Assembly (NCBI RefSeq): GCF_000970285.1
Contig: NZ_CP009516.1
Coordinates: 4,319,036-4,383,035 of the forward strand
Source: Methanosarcina horonobensis HB-1 = JCM 15518
GTDB taxonomy: Archaea; Halobacteriota; Methanosarcinia; Methanosarcinales; Methanosarcinaceae
Direction: 5' to 3'
DNA: 64,000 bases
Each line of letters begins with the position of its first letter. The first letter of the stretch is position 1. The notes beneath the pieces are model-generated. The model made no database searches and had not been told where the DNA came from. It saw nothing but the letters and a program-made list of their open reading frames with translations. This document shows, piece by piece, positions 37,044 to 46,308 of this stretch. A program made the translations under genes and the position numbers.

Positions 37044-37604
37044 TCACCCTTCCACAGCTCTTACATTATCAATTCCGGTGTGCAGAGCGTTTACCACTGT
37101 AACAGAAGAGATTGTTGCACCGGAAATGGCGTCAACTTTTCCGCCATTTTTGCTCAGGCTCAGATCTGTAACAGGCAGGTTCAGGAACTGAGACTTGAAA
37201 CCGGGCTCGGTGATCTTTGCTCCAAGCCCCGGAGTTTCGGAGTGGGACATAACTTCCATTCCTGTCACTGTACCGAAATCCGCAGTTACTCCACCGAGGA
37301 TTTCAACTAACCCCTGTGCACCGGGTTGAGTATTCCTGAAGGCATACCCTACAATATTTCCGGAAGAGTCAACCCCACGGAAGTACAGAACAATGGGTTC
37401 ACCGTCTGCATCTACCTGGTCTCCGGTCACGGGCTCGAAATCTGCAGCCTGGGGAAGAACAGCCTTTAACGCCTGTTTCTCCTGTTCTGCCTGCAGCACT
37501 TTTAACTGCGCCTGCGTAGGAACGAAAGTCAGAGCAAGAAGCACAGCTGCAAGGGCTGAGAGCGCAATCATTTTGACAATTATGTTTACTGGTGTATTTT
37601 TCAT
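37044..37604 (-). CDS. rnfG: Rnf complex subunit G, covalent FMN carrier
   Basis: Single-span subunit of 186 aa with a large extracytoplasmic FMN domain. The flavinylation motif KVDAISGATISS (about residues 156-167) is intact; FMN would bind Thr164 through a phosphoester made by ApbE. N-terminal membrane helix at residues 8-27. It overlaps rnfD by 4 bases. The apbE gene lies divergently upstream of the operon. Confidence 0.95.
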   Translation of the reverse strand: MKNTPVNIIVKMIALSALAAVLLALTFVPTQAQLKVLQAEQEKQALKAVLPQAADFEPVTGDQVDADGEPIVLYFRGVDSSGNIVGYAFRNTQPGAQGLVEILGGVTADFGTVTGMEVMSHSETPGLGAKITEPGFKSQFLNLPVTDLSLSKNGGKVDAISGATISSVTVVNALHTGIDNVRAVEG

Positions 37605-38500
37605 TCTTCTTCACCTCCAGCGGCTCTAGGAGCAGCGGAATGTGTAATTACCGGAGCTGAGAAGGGCTTTGGTAAGGTGGCGCGCTCGATTAGCGGGAAA
37701 ATCGCGTTTGAAAGGAGCAAACCATAGAGTGTTCCTGAGATATAGTCCCCGGTAAAGTACCCGTAAATCACTGTCAGAAACCCGCAAACTACTCCATAAA
37801 CAAACCTTCCATTTCTGGTTATAGGGGACGTGGATGTTTCCGTCGCTATGAAAAACACTCCAAGTAAGTAAGTCCCGGTAATGATGTAAGCCAGAGGGTC
37901 CCCAAGCAAAATTACCAGTATGACTGTTGTCAATAAATAAGCTAGAGGGATTTTCCAGTCAACATACTTTTTGGCGATCAAAACCAGCACACCGATCATG
38001 GCAATCGGGGAGGCATCTGCCAGGAATCCTGCTCCTGTTTCAAGGATCAGGTCAGAGAGCGAGCCAAGCTGGGGAATTGAACCCGGAACCATCAGGCTAG
38101 CCCAGGAAAGACTCAGGAAGACCCAGGTAGCCAGAGCGGGATGGAACATATAAGAGCCAAGCCCTCCAAAAGCATGCTTTACAATTCCTACCCCGAAGAC
38201 TGCCCCTATAAAAGGCATCCAGATTGGAGCCGAGGGTGGAACTATCAGTGCAATAAGCAAGCCCAGGTACGCTGCGTTTCCGTCACCGATCGTTACTTTC
38301 TGATGGAATATCTTTTGGATTGCCAGTTCGATAAAAACTGCGCCCAGCACTCCGGAAATAAGAATTCCGAGAGCCGGGAGTCCAAATAAGTAAATCGAAG
38401 CTAAACACAACGGGAGAAGAGCAATAAATCTCCCCCACATTAATGCTTTAACCGATACACCTTCCTTTATGTGAGGAGGTGGAGATATTGTAAAGGCCAT
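37601..38500 (-). CDS. rnfD: Rnf complex subunit D
   Basis: Membrane subunit of 299 aa homologous to NqrB, with about ten helices. It shows the family segments GDGNAAYLGLLIALIVPPSAP and FHPALATWVFLSLSW. In bacterial homologs a Thr in a GxTxATPL-like loop carries FMN; here the corresponding loop reads GFLADASPIAMIG (about residues 161-173), with Ser where Thr is expected. Either FMN is on Ser or this site is not used. It lies 4 bases after rnfC and overlaps rnfG. Confidence 0.93.
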   Translation of the reverse strand: MAFTISPPPHIKEGVSVKALMWGRFIALLPLCLASIYLFGLPALGILISGVLGAVFIELAIQKIFHQKVTIGDGNAAYLGLLIALIVPPSAPIWMPFIGAVFGVGIVKHAFGGLGSYMFHPALATWVFLSLSWASLMVPGSIPQLGSLSDLILETGAGFLADASPIAMIGVLVLIAKKYVDWKIPLAYLLTTVILVILLGDPLAYIITGTYLLGVFFIATETSTSPITRNGRFVYGVVCGFLTVIYGYFTGDYISGTLYGLLLSNAIFPLIERATLPKPFSAPVITHSAAPRAAGGEEE

Positions 38501-38504
38501 TTAT

Positions 38505-39848
38505 TTAGTCGCCTCCTCTTGCTTCAGCGGTACACATGTTCTGGATCTGAAGCTTTGAGTATCTTATCAATTGTACAAGATGTCTTTTCGAAGGACACAC
38601 CATAGCACAAGAACCGCATTCAATACAGTTCATAGCGTACAGGTGTTCACATTCCTCGTATTTTCCAAGGTCCGAGTACGACGCAATTCTGGTAGGAAGC
38701 AGGTTTACTGGACAGGCATCTACACAGCGAGCGCAGTGTATGCAGGCAGATGTTACATCCCGCAGGACCTGTTCTTTAGTCTGAACTACTATTCCGGTAG
38801 TGTTTTTGACTATCGGAGCCTCATCAGTATATACTGTTATCCCGCCCATGGACCCGTTTACAATAATTTTTCCGGGCTCGCCCTTGTAACCGCCACAGGC
38901 TTCGATAACATCTTTTATCGGGGTTCCGAACCTGACTATTACACTCTTCGGGTTATTAACAGCCCCTTTAACCGTTACTACGTTTTCAAGGTACGGTTTG
39001 CCCTCGCATATGGCATCGTAAACCGCTTTGGCAGACTTTACTCCGCATACTACCACATGTGCGTCTGAAGGCTCGCCTCCCAGAGGAAGCTTCCTGCCCA
39101 TCACATTGGCCGAAAGCAGGTTCATCATTGTTGGGGTGTAGGTGATATTTCCTGCAGCAACAACGATGATCTGATCTTCCACATCCTCAAGGTAGTAGTC
39201 AGCATGCCTTTTTCCGATAATAGGAGCTACAGTGAGCGGTTTACCGTCAACCTTCGCACTCTTGAAGGCTTTAATGGATTCCTTATCGTCTGCTCTTACA
39301 ACAATTACCCCTCTCGGAATCCCACTTGCTTCAAGCATAAGCCTGAACCCTTCAAGAACCTTATCAAGAGAGTTCAGGTAAGCATGGGTAATAAGGGGAA
39401 AAGTTGCATTCATGAGCAGGGTATCGATCCTCTTTCCGGGCTTCAGGGCAAGGTATGTGGGCTTTTCGTAATATTCTACAATTCCCGCTTCCTTGATTAT
39501 CTGAATTAACCTTGAAGGAGGTGCATTTTTCTCAGGCACGAAATCAACAGATTGTGCACACTCCGAAGGTGTAAGCACAACACTGAGAATTCTTTTTCCA
39601 CTGGGATTCGGCATCAGCTCTATTGAGTCTACAGTCCCGCAAAAAGGGGAGTGGACATAGGCGAGGTCACTTCCCTCGCATTCCCCCAGCTTCTGGCCGA
39701 CAATAACTGCTTCACCTTTCTTAACCAGAGGAGCACAGGCAATTCCATCGTGCTGCCTCATGGGTATAATCGCCTTTTCAGGCAGTTTATCAAGTCTAAC
39801 AACGTCACTCAGGTTCGTCACCTCCTTAGAACGCAGGTTTTGTTTCAA
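38505..39848 (-). CDS. rnfC: Rnf complex subunit C
   Basis: Peripheral subunit of 447 aa with a flavin/NADH-binding-like barrel and two [4Fe-4S] motifs, CIHCARCVDACP (about residue 376) and CIECGSCAMVCP (about 415). In this lineage electrons come from ferredoxin, so NADH binding may be lost. The start is uncertain: a TTG at 39848 lies inside the mmcA end, while a strong ctaaggagg (39830-39822) sits within the frame and would fit a start near 39821 or just after. Confidence 0.93.
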   Translation of the reverse strand: MKQNLRSKEVTNLSDVVRLDKLPEKAIIPMRQHDGIACAPLVKKGEAVIVGQKLGECEGSDLAYVHSPFCGTVDSIELMPNPSGKRILSVVLTPSECAQSVDFVPEKNAPPSRLIQIIKEAGIVEYYEKPTYLALKPGKRIDTLLMNATFPLITHAYLNSLDKVLEGFRLMLEASGIPRGVIVVRADDKESIKAFKSAKVDGKPLTVAPIIGKRHADYYLEDVEDQIIVVAAGNITYTPTMMNLLSANVMGRKLPLGGEPSDAHVVVCGVKSAKAVYDAICEGKPYLENVVTVKGAVNNPKSVIVRFGTPIKDVIEACGGYKGEPGKIIVNGSMGGITVYTDEAPIVKNTTGIVVQTKEQVLRDVTSACIHCARCVDACPVNLLPTRIASYSDLGKYEECEHLYAMNCIECGSCAMVCPSKRHLVQLIRYSKLQIQNMCTAEARGGD

Positions 39849-41325
39849 CCTCTACAGGTCTCGGCCTGGCATAACTAATGTCAATACTCTTCACTGCTGA
39901 CGCCTCTCCTCCAGGGTCTTCCGTATAGCCAAGAGATGCCCAATCAATCACGGATGCATTCCCGTGGCAGTCCTTGCAGGTGTAAGGATTAGCTATTCCA
40001 ACATCACTGCTCACAATGTTGTGGGATACCTGGTAATAGAGATCCACTGTTCTTAATATCGCATTGGGATAGTCAGCCTGTCCGTCCTCATTTGCATCGT
40101 AAGCCTGCATCTCTTCCACTGTGACTTCACCGTTTCCATCAGCATCTGCTGCCTTTACATATTTTATCGGGATTGGGTCTCCCGTAGAGACACTTGTATT
40201 CGGGCTTGCGAGTATTTCAGGGTCAGTGCCTGCATCCCACCAGGTTCCGGTGATGTTGTTGAAAGGAGTTACCTTTACATCGGAATCATTCCTTGTGTCC
40301 ACACTCGGCAGAACATCTCCGAAATTCCCATTGTACCAGGCAAGGGTGGGCTGGAATTCTTCCTCCCAGTAAACGTCTTCACGTTCTCCATTCTGCCAGC
40401 TGAAAGCTTTAAGAGGCTTGCCTCCGGCGAGTTCCCCTCCAGGAAGCTTGGGGATATGGCAGGCTTCACAGGCAAGGAATTCCATGTGAGAGTCTGCAAA
40501 GGGCCCGTGAGAGATACCTGCGTGACAGTCTTCATCGTCACAGCTGCGCATTGTATCATCAAAGTGACTATCAGGAAGGTCTGGAGTACCGGAAGTATTT
40601 CCGCGCCCGATCTGATGGTCCGAGGTGATAATGAAACCTTCAGTGTGGTGGCACTCAGCACATTCGACTCCTGCTTTTGCATGGGCATCAAGCTCTTCAT
40701 AGGTTTCCTCATTGCCCCAGGCTACAGCACTCTTTTCAACATTCCGGATGTGACACTTTTGAGCACAGGATTCGTGTGAAGGAGCTCCGTTTACATCGTC
40801 ATGGAAAACGATAAGCAGGGGATAGGGGGTAAGCAGGTTAGCATTGTAGACGAAAAACTGCACGGGATTGGTCCTCGCAGTATAGCTTGATTCTACCATG
40901 GCTGCTTCGTTTGCATCAGCATATTCTCCATTTTCGATCTTCTCGGCACGAGCTTCGAAGTCATAGAGACCGTACTGCTCATGACACATCATGCAGTCAA
41001 TGCCAATACCATATGCTGCAAGCGGACCTCCGCCAGGGTGATACTTCCCGAACTCTTTGACCCATTCCTCTTCTCCAGATGTTTCAAGATCAAAATTTGT
41101 GAGGGGAGACCACCTGCTCATGTTTACCTGTACATGATAAGAATGATTGACGTTTTCGTAGACGTCGAAGTGACAGCCTCCGCAGACCGTATCGGACCAT
41201 TCCCCCTTGGTCATGTAATGGGATGCAATTTGATCATTCCCTGCATATCCAAGAGAAGAATAGGCACCAGCAGCCACAAGAAGCAGCACAGCGACTCCCG
41301 ACACCAACAGATTTAACCTATTCAT
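39826..41325 (-). CDS. mmcA: Multiheme c-type cytochrome MmcA of the Rnf operon
   Basis: Exported seven-heme cytochrome that links Rnf to methanophenazine and can pass electrons to outside acceptors in M. acetivorans. I start at ATG 41325 (MNRLNLLV, 499 aa); a GTG at 41334 adds three. A signal segment covers residues 5-27. Heme motifs in order are CGGCH, CMMCH, CAQKCH (CX3CH), CAECH, CDDEDCH (CX4CH), CEACH and CKDCH: five standard and two expanded. An EF-hand-like DADGNGEVTVEEM segment (about residue 400) may bind calcium. First gene of the Rnf operon. Confidence 0.93.
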   Translation of the reverse strand: MNRLNLLVSGVAVLLLVAAGAYSSLGYAGNDQIASHYMTKGEWSDTVCGGCHFDVYENVNHSYHVQVNMSRWSPLTNFDLETSGEEEWVKEFGKYHPGGGPLAAYGIGIDCMMCHEQYGLYDFEARAEKIENGEYADANEAAMVESSYTARTNPVQFFVYNANLLTPYPLLIVFHDDVNGAPSHESCAQKCHIRNVEKSAVAWGNEETYEELDAHAKAGVECAECHHTEGFIITSDHQIGRGNTSGTPDLPDSHFDDTMRSCDDEDCHAGISHGPFADSHMEFLACEACHIPKLPGGELAGGKPLKAFSWQNGEREDVYWEEEFQPTLAWYNGNFGDVLPSVDTRNDSDVKVTPFNNITGTWWDAGTDPEILASPNTSVSTGDPIPIKYVKAADADGNGEVTVEEMQAYDANEDGQADYPNAILRTVDLYYQVSHNIVSSDVGIANPYTCKDCHGNASVIDWASLGYTEDPGGEASAVKSIDISYARPRPVEVETKPAF

Positions 41326-42421
41326 AACGACCACATTCTCTTTTTTTGTTCACGTTGTTATGTTCATACTCGGAAAGAAACAAAGTTCAAAGTTCAACAA
41401 CTTGAAACTTATATTGATAATGAATGAGATTGAAGGATATTTACGGCTGAATCGTACACGGCCAGGAGGTGTACACTGCCGTTCCTTCCAGATCCCCAAT
41501 GACATTATCCAGAGACTGAAAGGAAAATCAATTAAACGGAAAACTGAAGCTGAGAAGGAACTGGCATGAACGGTTAGCCTAGCCCTTATTGGCATCACTG
41601 GTTTTCCTGAATGTTTTTTGATCACCGGCTTTTTTCTTTCCTTGCTTTAGATAGCCATTTTACTCCGAAAAACAAAGCTAAATTCCACTTCAACGAAAAA
41701 TGTTTGCGTGAGGTAATACTTATTTCTTTCGAAATAAGTTTGAGGGAATTGAATAGATTTTTATAAAGTAATTAAAATATATACTTTATATATAGCACGT
41801 GACGTATATTAATCAAATATATAAAATATTTGAGATATAAGTTAAAACTTATACTTTTTTTATATATATAGTTTTCCGAAGAAAATATACATGATTATAC
41901 ATTAAAAACAGGTAGAGTCCCTGCACAAATAGTCTAAGGAAAAAGAAATGTGATTGACCTCTCGTAAAGGAAAAAAGCCCCATTGAACATATATAACATA
42001 AGATTTATATAAAATTTGTCATGTATTTAGTAACCGGCAATCAATAAATAATTAATAATTAATCATGAGGCATAAGGGAATTAAAGAGAGCAACTGAAGA
42101 AAGTCCTGCCCATAGTCAGGAGAAAAACACAACAACAAAATAGACAGCAAGAGAGCACAATAGATTTCTCATCAACGAAAATAGACCACAAAGAACAAGC
42201 AAAAAAATTGGTAGGAAGGAAAACTTGAGAGTAAAGGGAAGACATTATAAACAAAAAGTAAATCAAAAAAAAGATAAAACAAGATCTTCCTTTCAATTTT
42301 GTTTTTGCTAGTAAAGATGAAAAAAGATCGGAAAGAGTAAGAAAAGATTTGAAAGACTTCAGAATCTAAGAGAAAAAAAATAACCCAAACATATAAAACA
42401 AGCAGGTAAAATTGATAGAGC
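41326..42421. promoter_or_regulatory. Long divergent intergenic region between mmcA and apbE
   Basis: About 1.1 kb. I see no convincing gene; a 69-codon frame at 41360-41569 lacks a ribosome site and family. The middle (41750-41890) is extremely AT-rich with several TATA-like runs, and contains a perfect 16-base palindrome, ataagttaaaacttat (41837-41852), and a cacgtg hexamer near 41798. The mmcA transcript should start here, perhaps with a long leader. Room remains for a small RNA, but no signature is visible. Confidence 0.5.
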
Positions 42422-43447
42422 ATGAATTCCAAATACAAAATACTATTTGCGTTTTTATTGATTATATCGATTTTAGTATCAGGCTGCGTGCAGTCTGAAT
42501 CCCAAGAGAACGGAGAACTTCAGGAGTTCCAGCAGACAAGAAGCATTATGGATACCACAGTTACTGTAGCTGTATATGCTTCTAATGAAAGCGAAGCTTC
42601 AAAAGTAATAGATGATGCCTTTAATGAGATTTACAGGGTTGACGACCTTATGAGCCCCTCAAAAGAAGACAGTCAACTCAATATTCTGAACACCAGAGGA
42701 GAAGTCGAAAACGCTGACCCTGCTTTTATCCACGTACTGGAGCAGTCAAAGTACTATTCAGACAAAAGCGGAGGAGCCTTTGATATCACTATCCAGCCTG
42801 TACTAGATCTCTGGAGAAGTAAATTCCTTCCAGGCGGACCTCAGGAACCACCTACCGCAGATGAACTGAACGAAACTCTCAAACTTGTAAACTACTCGGA
42901 AATAAACATCGAGGATGGAAATATAAGTCTCAAACCCGGGATGAAAGTAGCCCTCGGCGGGATTGCAAAAGGATATGCTGTTGACAGAGCAATTGAGTCT
43001 CTGCAGGAAAACGGGATTGAAAACGCTTTCGTGAACGCAGGAGGAGACGGAAGGTATATAGGTCAGAAGCCAGACGGGACACCTTGGATGGTAGGCCTTC
43101 AGAATCCTGACAGAAGCGGACAGTATATTACTGCAATTGAAGCTCGTGATATTGCAGTAGCAACAAGCGGAAACTACGAACGTTATTTTAACGAATCTGC
43201 GCGGGTGTCCCATATCTCGGATCCGAGAACAGGGTATCCTTCCGAAGGCATAATTAGCAGCACGGTAATTGCCAGAAGCGCTATTGATGCCGATGCTTTT
43301 GCAACCGCAGTCTTCGTGATGGGCGAAGAAGAAGGGCTTGAGATGGTAGAAAATCTCGAAGGGGTTGAATGCCTTATAATAACCGAGGACCGCAGGCTTG
43401 TGTATTCAAGCGGGTTCAAGGAATATGAAGCAGAAGGTTCTATCTGA
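42422..43447 (+). CDS. apbE: ApbE FAD:protein FMN transferase, lipoprotein
   Basis: Transfers FMN from FAD to a threonine or serine of target proteins, here most likely RnfG and possibly RnfD. The 341-aa protein has a lipoprotein signal with lipobox VSGCVQ (Cys22) so it works outside the membrane, where the RnfG domain lies. Family motifs include MDTTVTVAVY, GGAFDITIQPV, ALGGIAKGYAVDRAI (about residues 179-193), VNAGGDGRYIG and ATSGNYERYF plus SRxxHIxDPRTG-like HISDPRTGYP. It is divergent from mmcA-rnf. Confidence 0.94.
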   Translation: MNSKYKILFAFLLIISILVSGCVQSESQENGELQEFQQTRSIMDTTVTVAVYASNESEASKVIDDAFNEIYRVDDLMSPSKEDSQLNILNTRGEVENADPAFIHVLEQSKYYSDKSGGAFDITIQPVLDLWRSKFLPGGPQEPPTADELNETLKLVNYSEINIEDGNISLKPGMKVALGGIAKGYAVDRAIESLQENGIENAFVNAGGDGRYIGQKPDGTPWMVGLQNPDRSGQYITAIEARDIAVATSGNYERYFNESARVSHISDPRTGYPSEGIISSTVIARSAIDADAFATAVFVMGEEEGLEMVENLEGVECLIITEDRRLVYSSGFKEYEAEGSI

Positions 43448-43550
43448 GATCAAATCAATAGTAGTGCTATCGTTCAGGTGCACAAAAGCAACTGGTAGAT
43501 TAAAAAGAATTGATATGCAGGACTGAGACAGTTCAGCGCAAGAAAAGCTA

Positions 43551-44105
43551 TCAGTCCAGGTATACAGTGTGCAGAGTCTCATATATAGGACCATCGGGAG
43601 TTAGAGTGCTTTTTTTCAGAAGCACTTTATTCACCCGCATACTGCCGAGTTCGATATCTTTTAATTCTTTCAGAACATCTGCAAAAGCATTTTTTTGATC
43701 TTTATTAAGGAATTTTGCCCTGGCAAGGGTAGCATGGGCAGTAAATGCCCTCTCCTCCTCTTTGAACTTAAAGGGCTTCAGTACTGTTTCCACATCAGCA
43801 TGAAGGGTTTCGAAGTTCCCTGTTGCTCCCAACCAGAGGACTTTAGGGTTTGAAAGTTTTGGGAAAGCTCCAAGACCTTTAATTCTTGCTTCAAAAGGCT
43901 CACACATAATGGAATCAAGAGCTTCTGCAATTGGGGCGACCATTGACTCTTTAATGTCACCGAGAAACTTCAGAGTTATGTGAACAATTTCGGGGTTAAC
44001 AAACTTCAAATCAAATCCGGAAAATCTTTCCTGAATCTGGCTGATTTCCTCCCTGAAACTCGGGTCCAGTTCCACTGCTATGAATGTCCTGATCAAGGTT
44101 TTCAC
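43551..44105 (-). CDS. thpR: RNA 2',3'-cyclic phosphodiesterase (ThpR/LigT family)
   Basis: 2H phosphoesterase of 184 aa that opens 2',3'-cyclic phosphates on RNA and can ligate tRNA halves in vitro. Both catalytic HxTx motifs are present: IVHITLKFLGD (about residues 45-55) and FTAHATLARAKF (about 129-140). The frame opens at a GTG at 44105; a TTG one codon group later (start LIRTFIAVEL) is closer to the family's usual N-terminus. It may assist tRNA intron processing, relevant to the split tRNA-Trp here. Confidence 0.9.
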   Translation of the reverse strand: MKTLIRTFIAVELDPSFREEISQIQERFSGFDLKFVNPEIVHITLKFLGDIKESMVAPIAEALDSIMCEPFEARIKGLGAFPKLSNPKVLWLGATGNFETLHADVETVLKPFKFKEEERAFTAHATLARAKFLNKDQKNAFADVLKELKDIELGSMRVNKVLLKKSTLTPDGPIYETLHTVYLD

Positions 44106-44372
44106 CAGTATAAATTAGAAGGAAGAAACAGAAAAAGATTTCCGTAAGCCTATATTTCTGAAAAAACAGGCTCAGCATATAGTTTCCCTGAGAAATTGTG
44201 AACTAGTGAGCTGAACGACATCTGGAAAAAGAAAAGAAAAGAAAATAAGTAATGGAAGTTAAGAAAAAGTTAGTAGCGAAAAAGAGAAAAATAAGAGCAA
44301 TTACAGAATAATTATAATATATCAGATATTACACTGGAGAATAAACAGGCTTATTATGTACATAATTACCGT

Positions 44373-44429
44373 TAATGTTAACTCTGAGAAATAATGTTAA
44401 CCCATGGAAATAACATTAGCCCAAAGAAA
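44373..44429. repeat. Three imperfect 19-bp repeats upstream of dacZ
   Basis: Units start taatgttaac at 44373 and 44392 and taacattagc at 44411, each ending in a gaaa run. The period is exactly 19 bases, and the first two contain the GTTAAC palindrome. They lie 95-150 bases before the diadenylate cyclase gene and could be a regulator-binding array. The rest of the 417-base gap (44106-44522) is AT-rich without a gene. Confidence 0.7.
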
Positions 44430-44522
44430 TAATAATTAATTTCAAAATCAACAGCAGATTATAAATAAACTCTGGACTAAAACAGCAGGACTGCAAAAAT
44501 GATTGCGTAAAAATAAAAAGGG

Positions 44523-45407
44523 ATGGATGACATGGAAAGAGCACGTATAATTGCAGAAGCGGCAGCCCATATTTCCCAGGAGCTTGGTGCTGCCGCAATC
44601 ATGGTCTCCGGAGATCTGAGTTTTGAGGGGATCGAAACCGGGGAAGTTCCGGTTTATTATATCTCCATGCGTCCCAAAAGTATAATAGACCATCTTGTAG
44701 CAACCAGTAAAGATGGAAAAAATCCTGCAAAAGAGCTCAGTGACCAGCTCAACAGAGAGGCTTCAGGCAATGTTGACCACCTGCAGCATGCCACAGCCAT
44801 AGAGTATGTGCTTGAAGGTCCCAGAAGCGGAATTGTAGTCGGTGTTGTTGAAACTCGCGGTTCCAGCTCTATCATAGTTCATAACCTGGATGAGAACCCC
44901 CTTATAAAAGCAATGAAAGAATGTGAAGAGAGGGTCAGACCTGAAGTTATGAACGCAGTTCTGAAAATTGCTTTTGATATTGCCCTCACAGGCAGAGAAG
45001 GAAAAAAAATAGGGGCAGCCTTTATTGTAGGAGACTCCGAAGAAGTCCTTAAACGCTCTCATCAGATAATTCTTAACCCGTATGCAGGCCATGAGGAAAT
45101 CCATAGAAATATCCTTGACAGAAAAAACTGGGAATCCATAAAGGAATTTGCCCAGCTTGACGGGGTTTTTGTAATAGATGAGACAGGCATTATCCATGCA
45201 GCGGGACGATACCTTGACGTGGACGGAAAAAATATTGACATTGAAAAAGGACTTGGAGGGCGCCATGTTTCAGCTGCGGCCATCAGCAGGGATACGGTAG
45301 CAATTTCAATTACAGTATCAGAGTCAGGAGGAGTCCTCAGAGTATACAAAGACGCAAAAGAAACTATCTGTATGGAGTCCTTACAACCTGCATCAAGATA
45401 CCTCTGA
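44523..45407 (+). CDS. dacZ: Diadenylate cyclase, DacZ-like
   Basis: Makes cyclic di-AMP from two ATP, a second messenger used by euryarchaea. The 294-aa protein has an N-terminal alpha/beta domain (residues 1-110) and a C-terminal DisA_N domain. Catalytic motifs are QLDGVFVIDETGIIHAAGRYL (DGA-type, here DGV, about residues 217-237) and GLGGRHVSAAAIS (RHR-type, about 250-262). A Met three residues in (44532) is an alternative start. It precedes a DUF1614 membrane protein by 181 bases. Confidence 0.85.
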   Translation: MDDMERARIIAEAAAHISQELGAAAIMVSGDLSFEGIETGEVPVYYISMRPKSIIDHLVATSKDGKNPAKELSDQLNREASGNVDHLQHATAIEYVLEGPRSGIVVGVVETRGSSSIIVHNLDENPLIKAMKECEERVRPEVMNAVLKIAFDIALTGREGKKIGAAFIVGDSEEVLKRSHQIILNPYAGHEEIHRNILDRKNWESIKEFAQLDGVFVIDETGIIHAAGRYLDVDGKNIDIEKGLGGRHVSAAAISRDTVAISITVSESGGVLRVYKDAKETICMESLQPASRYL

Positions 45408-45588
45408 AACTTAGAACACCAGAGGAAAAAAATATTTAGCGGTTTTTTAACTGCCCATATTTAATTACCTTTTTTATAGAGTCCCCGATTCCAGGCATGG
45501 AAACTCGAGGGAAAAACGGATACTCATTAATAAAGAGAATGCACATACCTCTTAATATGCAAAAAACCAGAGAACCAAGAGTGATTCC

Positions 45589-46308
45589 ATGAGCAGACAA
45601 ATTTTCTACATGCCTTTCAGCCTGAAATTTCTTTTCTTATTAATACTCATAATGATCTTCGGGCTCGGGTCTCTGTTTCTGGGAGTGATCGTTTCTGCCT
45701 TTATGAAAATAGGATTTTCTGCAGAAGACGCGCTCTTAATCCTGCTACTGTCTCTTCTTGGAAGCGGGATCAATATCCCGCTGACAACTCTGAAGTCTGA
45801 CATTCCGGTTGTCAAAGAAAATTATATAAAGGTCTTCGGGATTTCCTATAGAATCCCCACAAGACAGATAGTCAGAAACGAAACTGTACTTGCCATCAAT
45901 GTGGGAGGGGCAGTTATTCCGGTCCTGATTTCCGCTTACCTTCTTACGCAATTCCCTTCTTCATTCTATCTTGCAGGAATCGGTGTGGCGATTGTTTCAA
46001 TTATAACCTATTCCGTAGCAAGACCAATTAAAGGGGTAGGCATCGCAACTCCTGCTCTGGTTCCACCCCTTACAGCTGTTCTTACTGCAGTCCTGCTCAC
46101 TTCGGCTATCCAGATTCCTGGCTGTCCTGCCGAACCCTGCCGTGTTATCATTGCTTATACAGGAGGAGTGCTCGGGACTCTTATAGGAGCTGACCTGCTT
46201 AATCTGGGAAAAATTAAAAACCTGGGAGCTCCCATTGCAAGCATAGGAGGAGCAGGTACTTTTGATGGGATTTTCTTAAGCGGATTTATAGCTATTCTCC
46301 TGATCTGA
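45589..46308 (+). CDS. DUF1614 integral membrane protein
   Basis: Membrane protein of 239 aa with about seven hydrophobic segments. It matches DUF1614 by GSGINIPL near residue 58, NVGGAVIPVLIS near 104, and the C-terminal GVLGTLIGADLLNL and SIGGAGTFDGIFLSG. Function is unknown. A motif HExxH is not present, so a protease role is unlikely. It follows dacZ on the same strand. A cysteine pair CPAEPC sits in an external or internal loop. Confidence 0.8.
   Translation: MSRQIFYMPFSLKFLFLLILIMIFGLGSLFLGVIVSAFMKIGFSAEDALLILLLSLLGSGINIPLTTLKSDIPVVKENYIKVFGISYRIPTRQIVRNETVLAINVGGAVIPVLISAYLLTQFPSSFYLAGIGVAIVSIITYSVARPIKGVGIATPALVPPLTAVLTAVLLTSAIQIPGCPAEPCRVIIAYTGGVLGTLIGADLLNLGKIKNLGAPIASIGGAGTFDGIFLSGFIAILLI

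Noticed and set aside
41360-41569. 69-codon open frame in the mmcA-apbE gap
   Set aside because: No ribosome site, no recognised family and unusual composition; could be a gene fragment but support is too weak.
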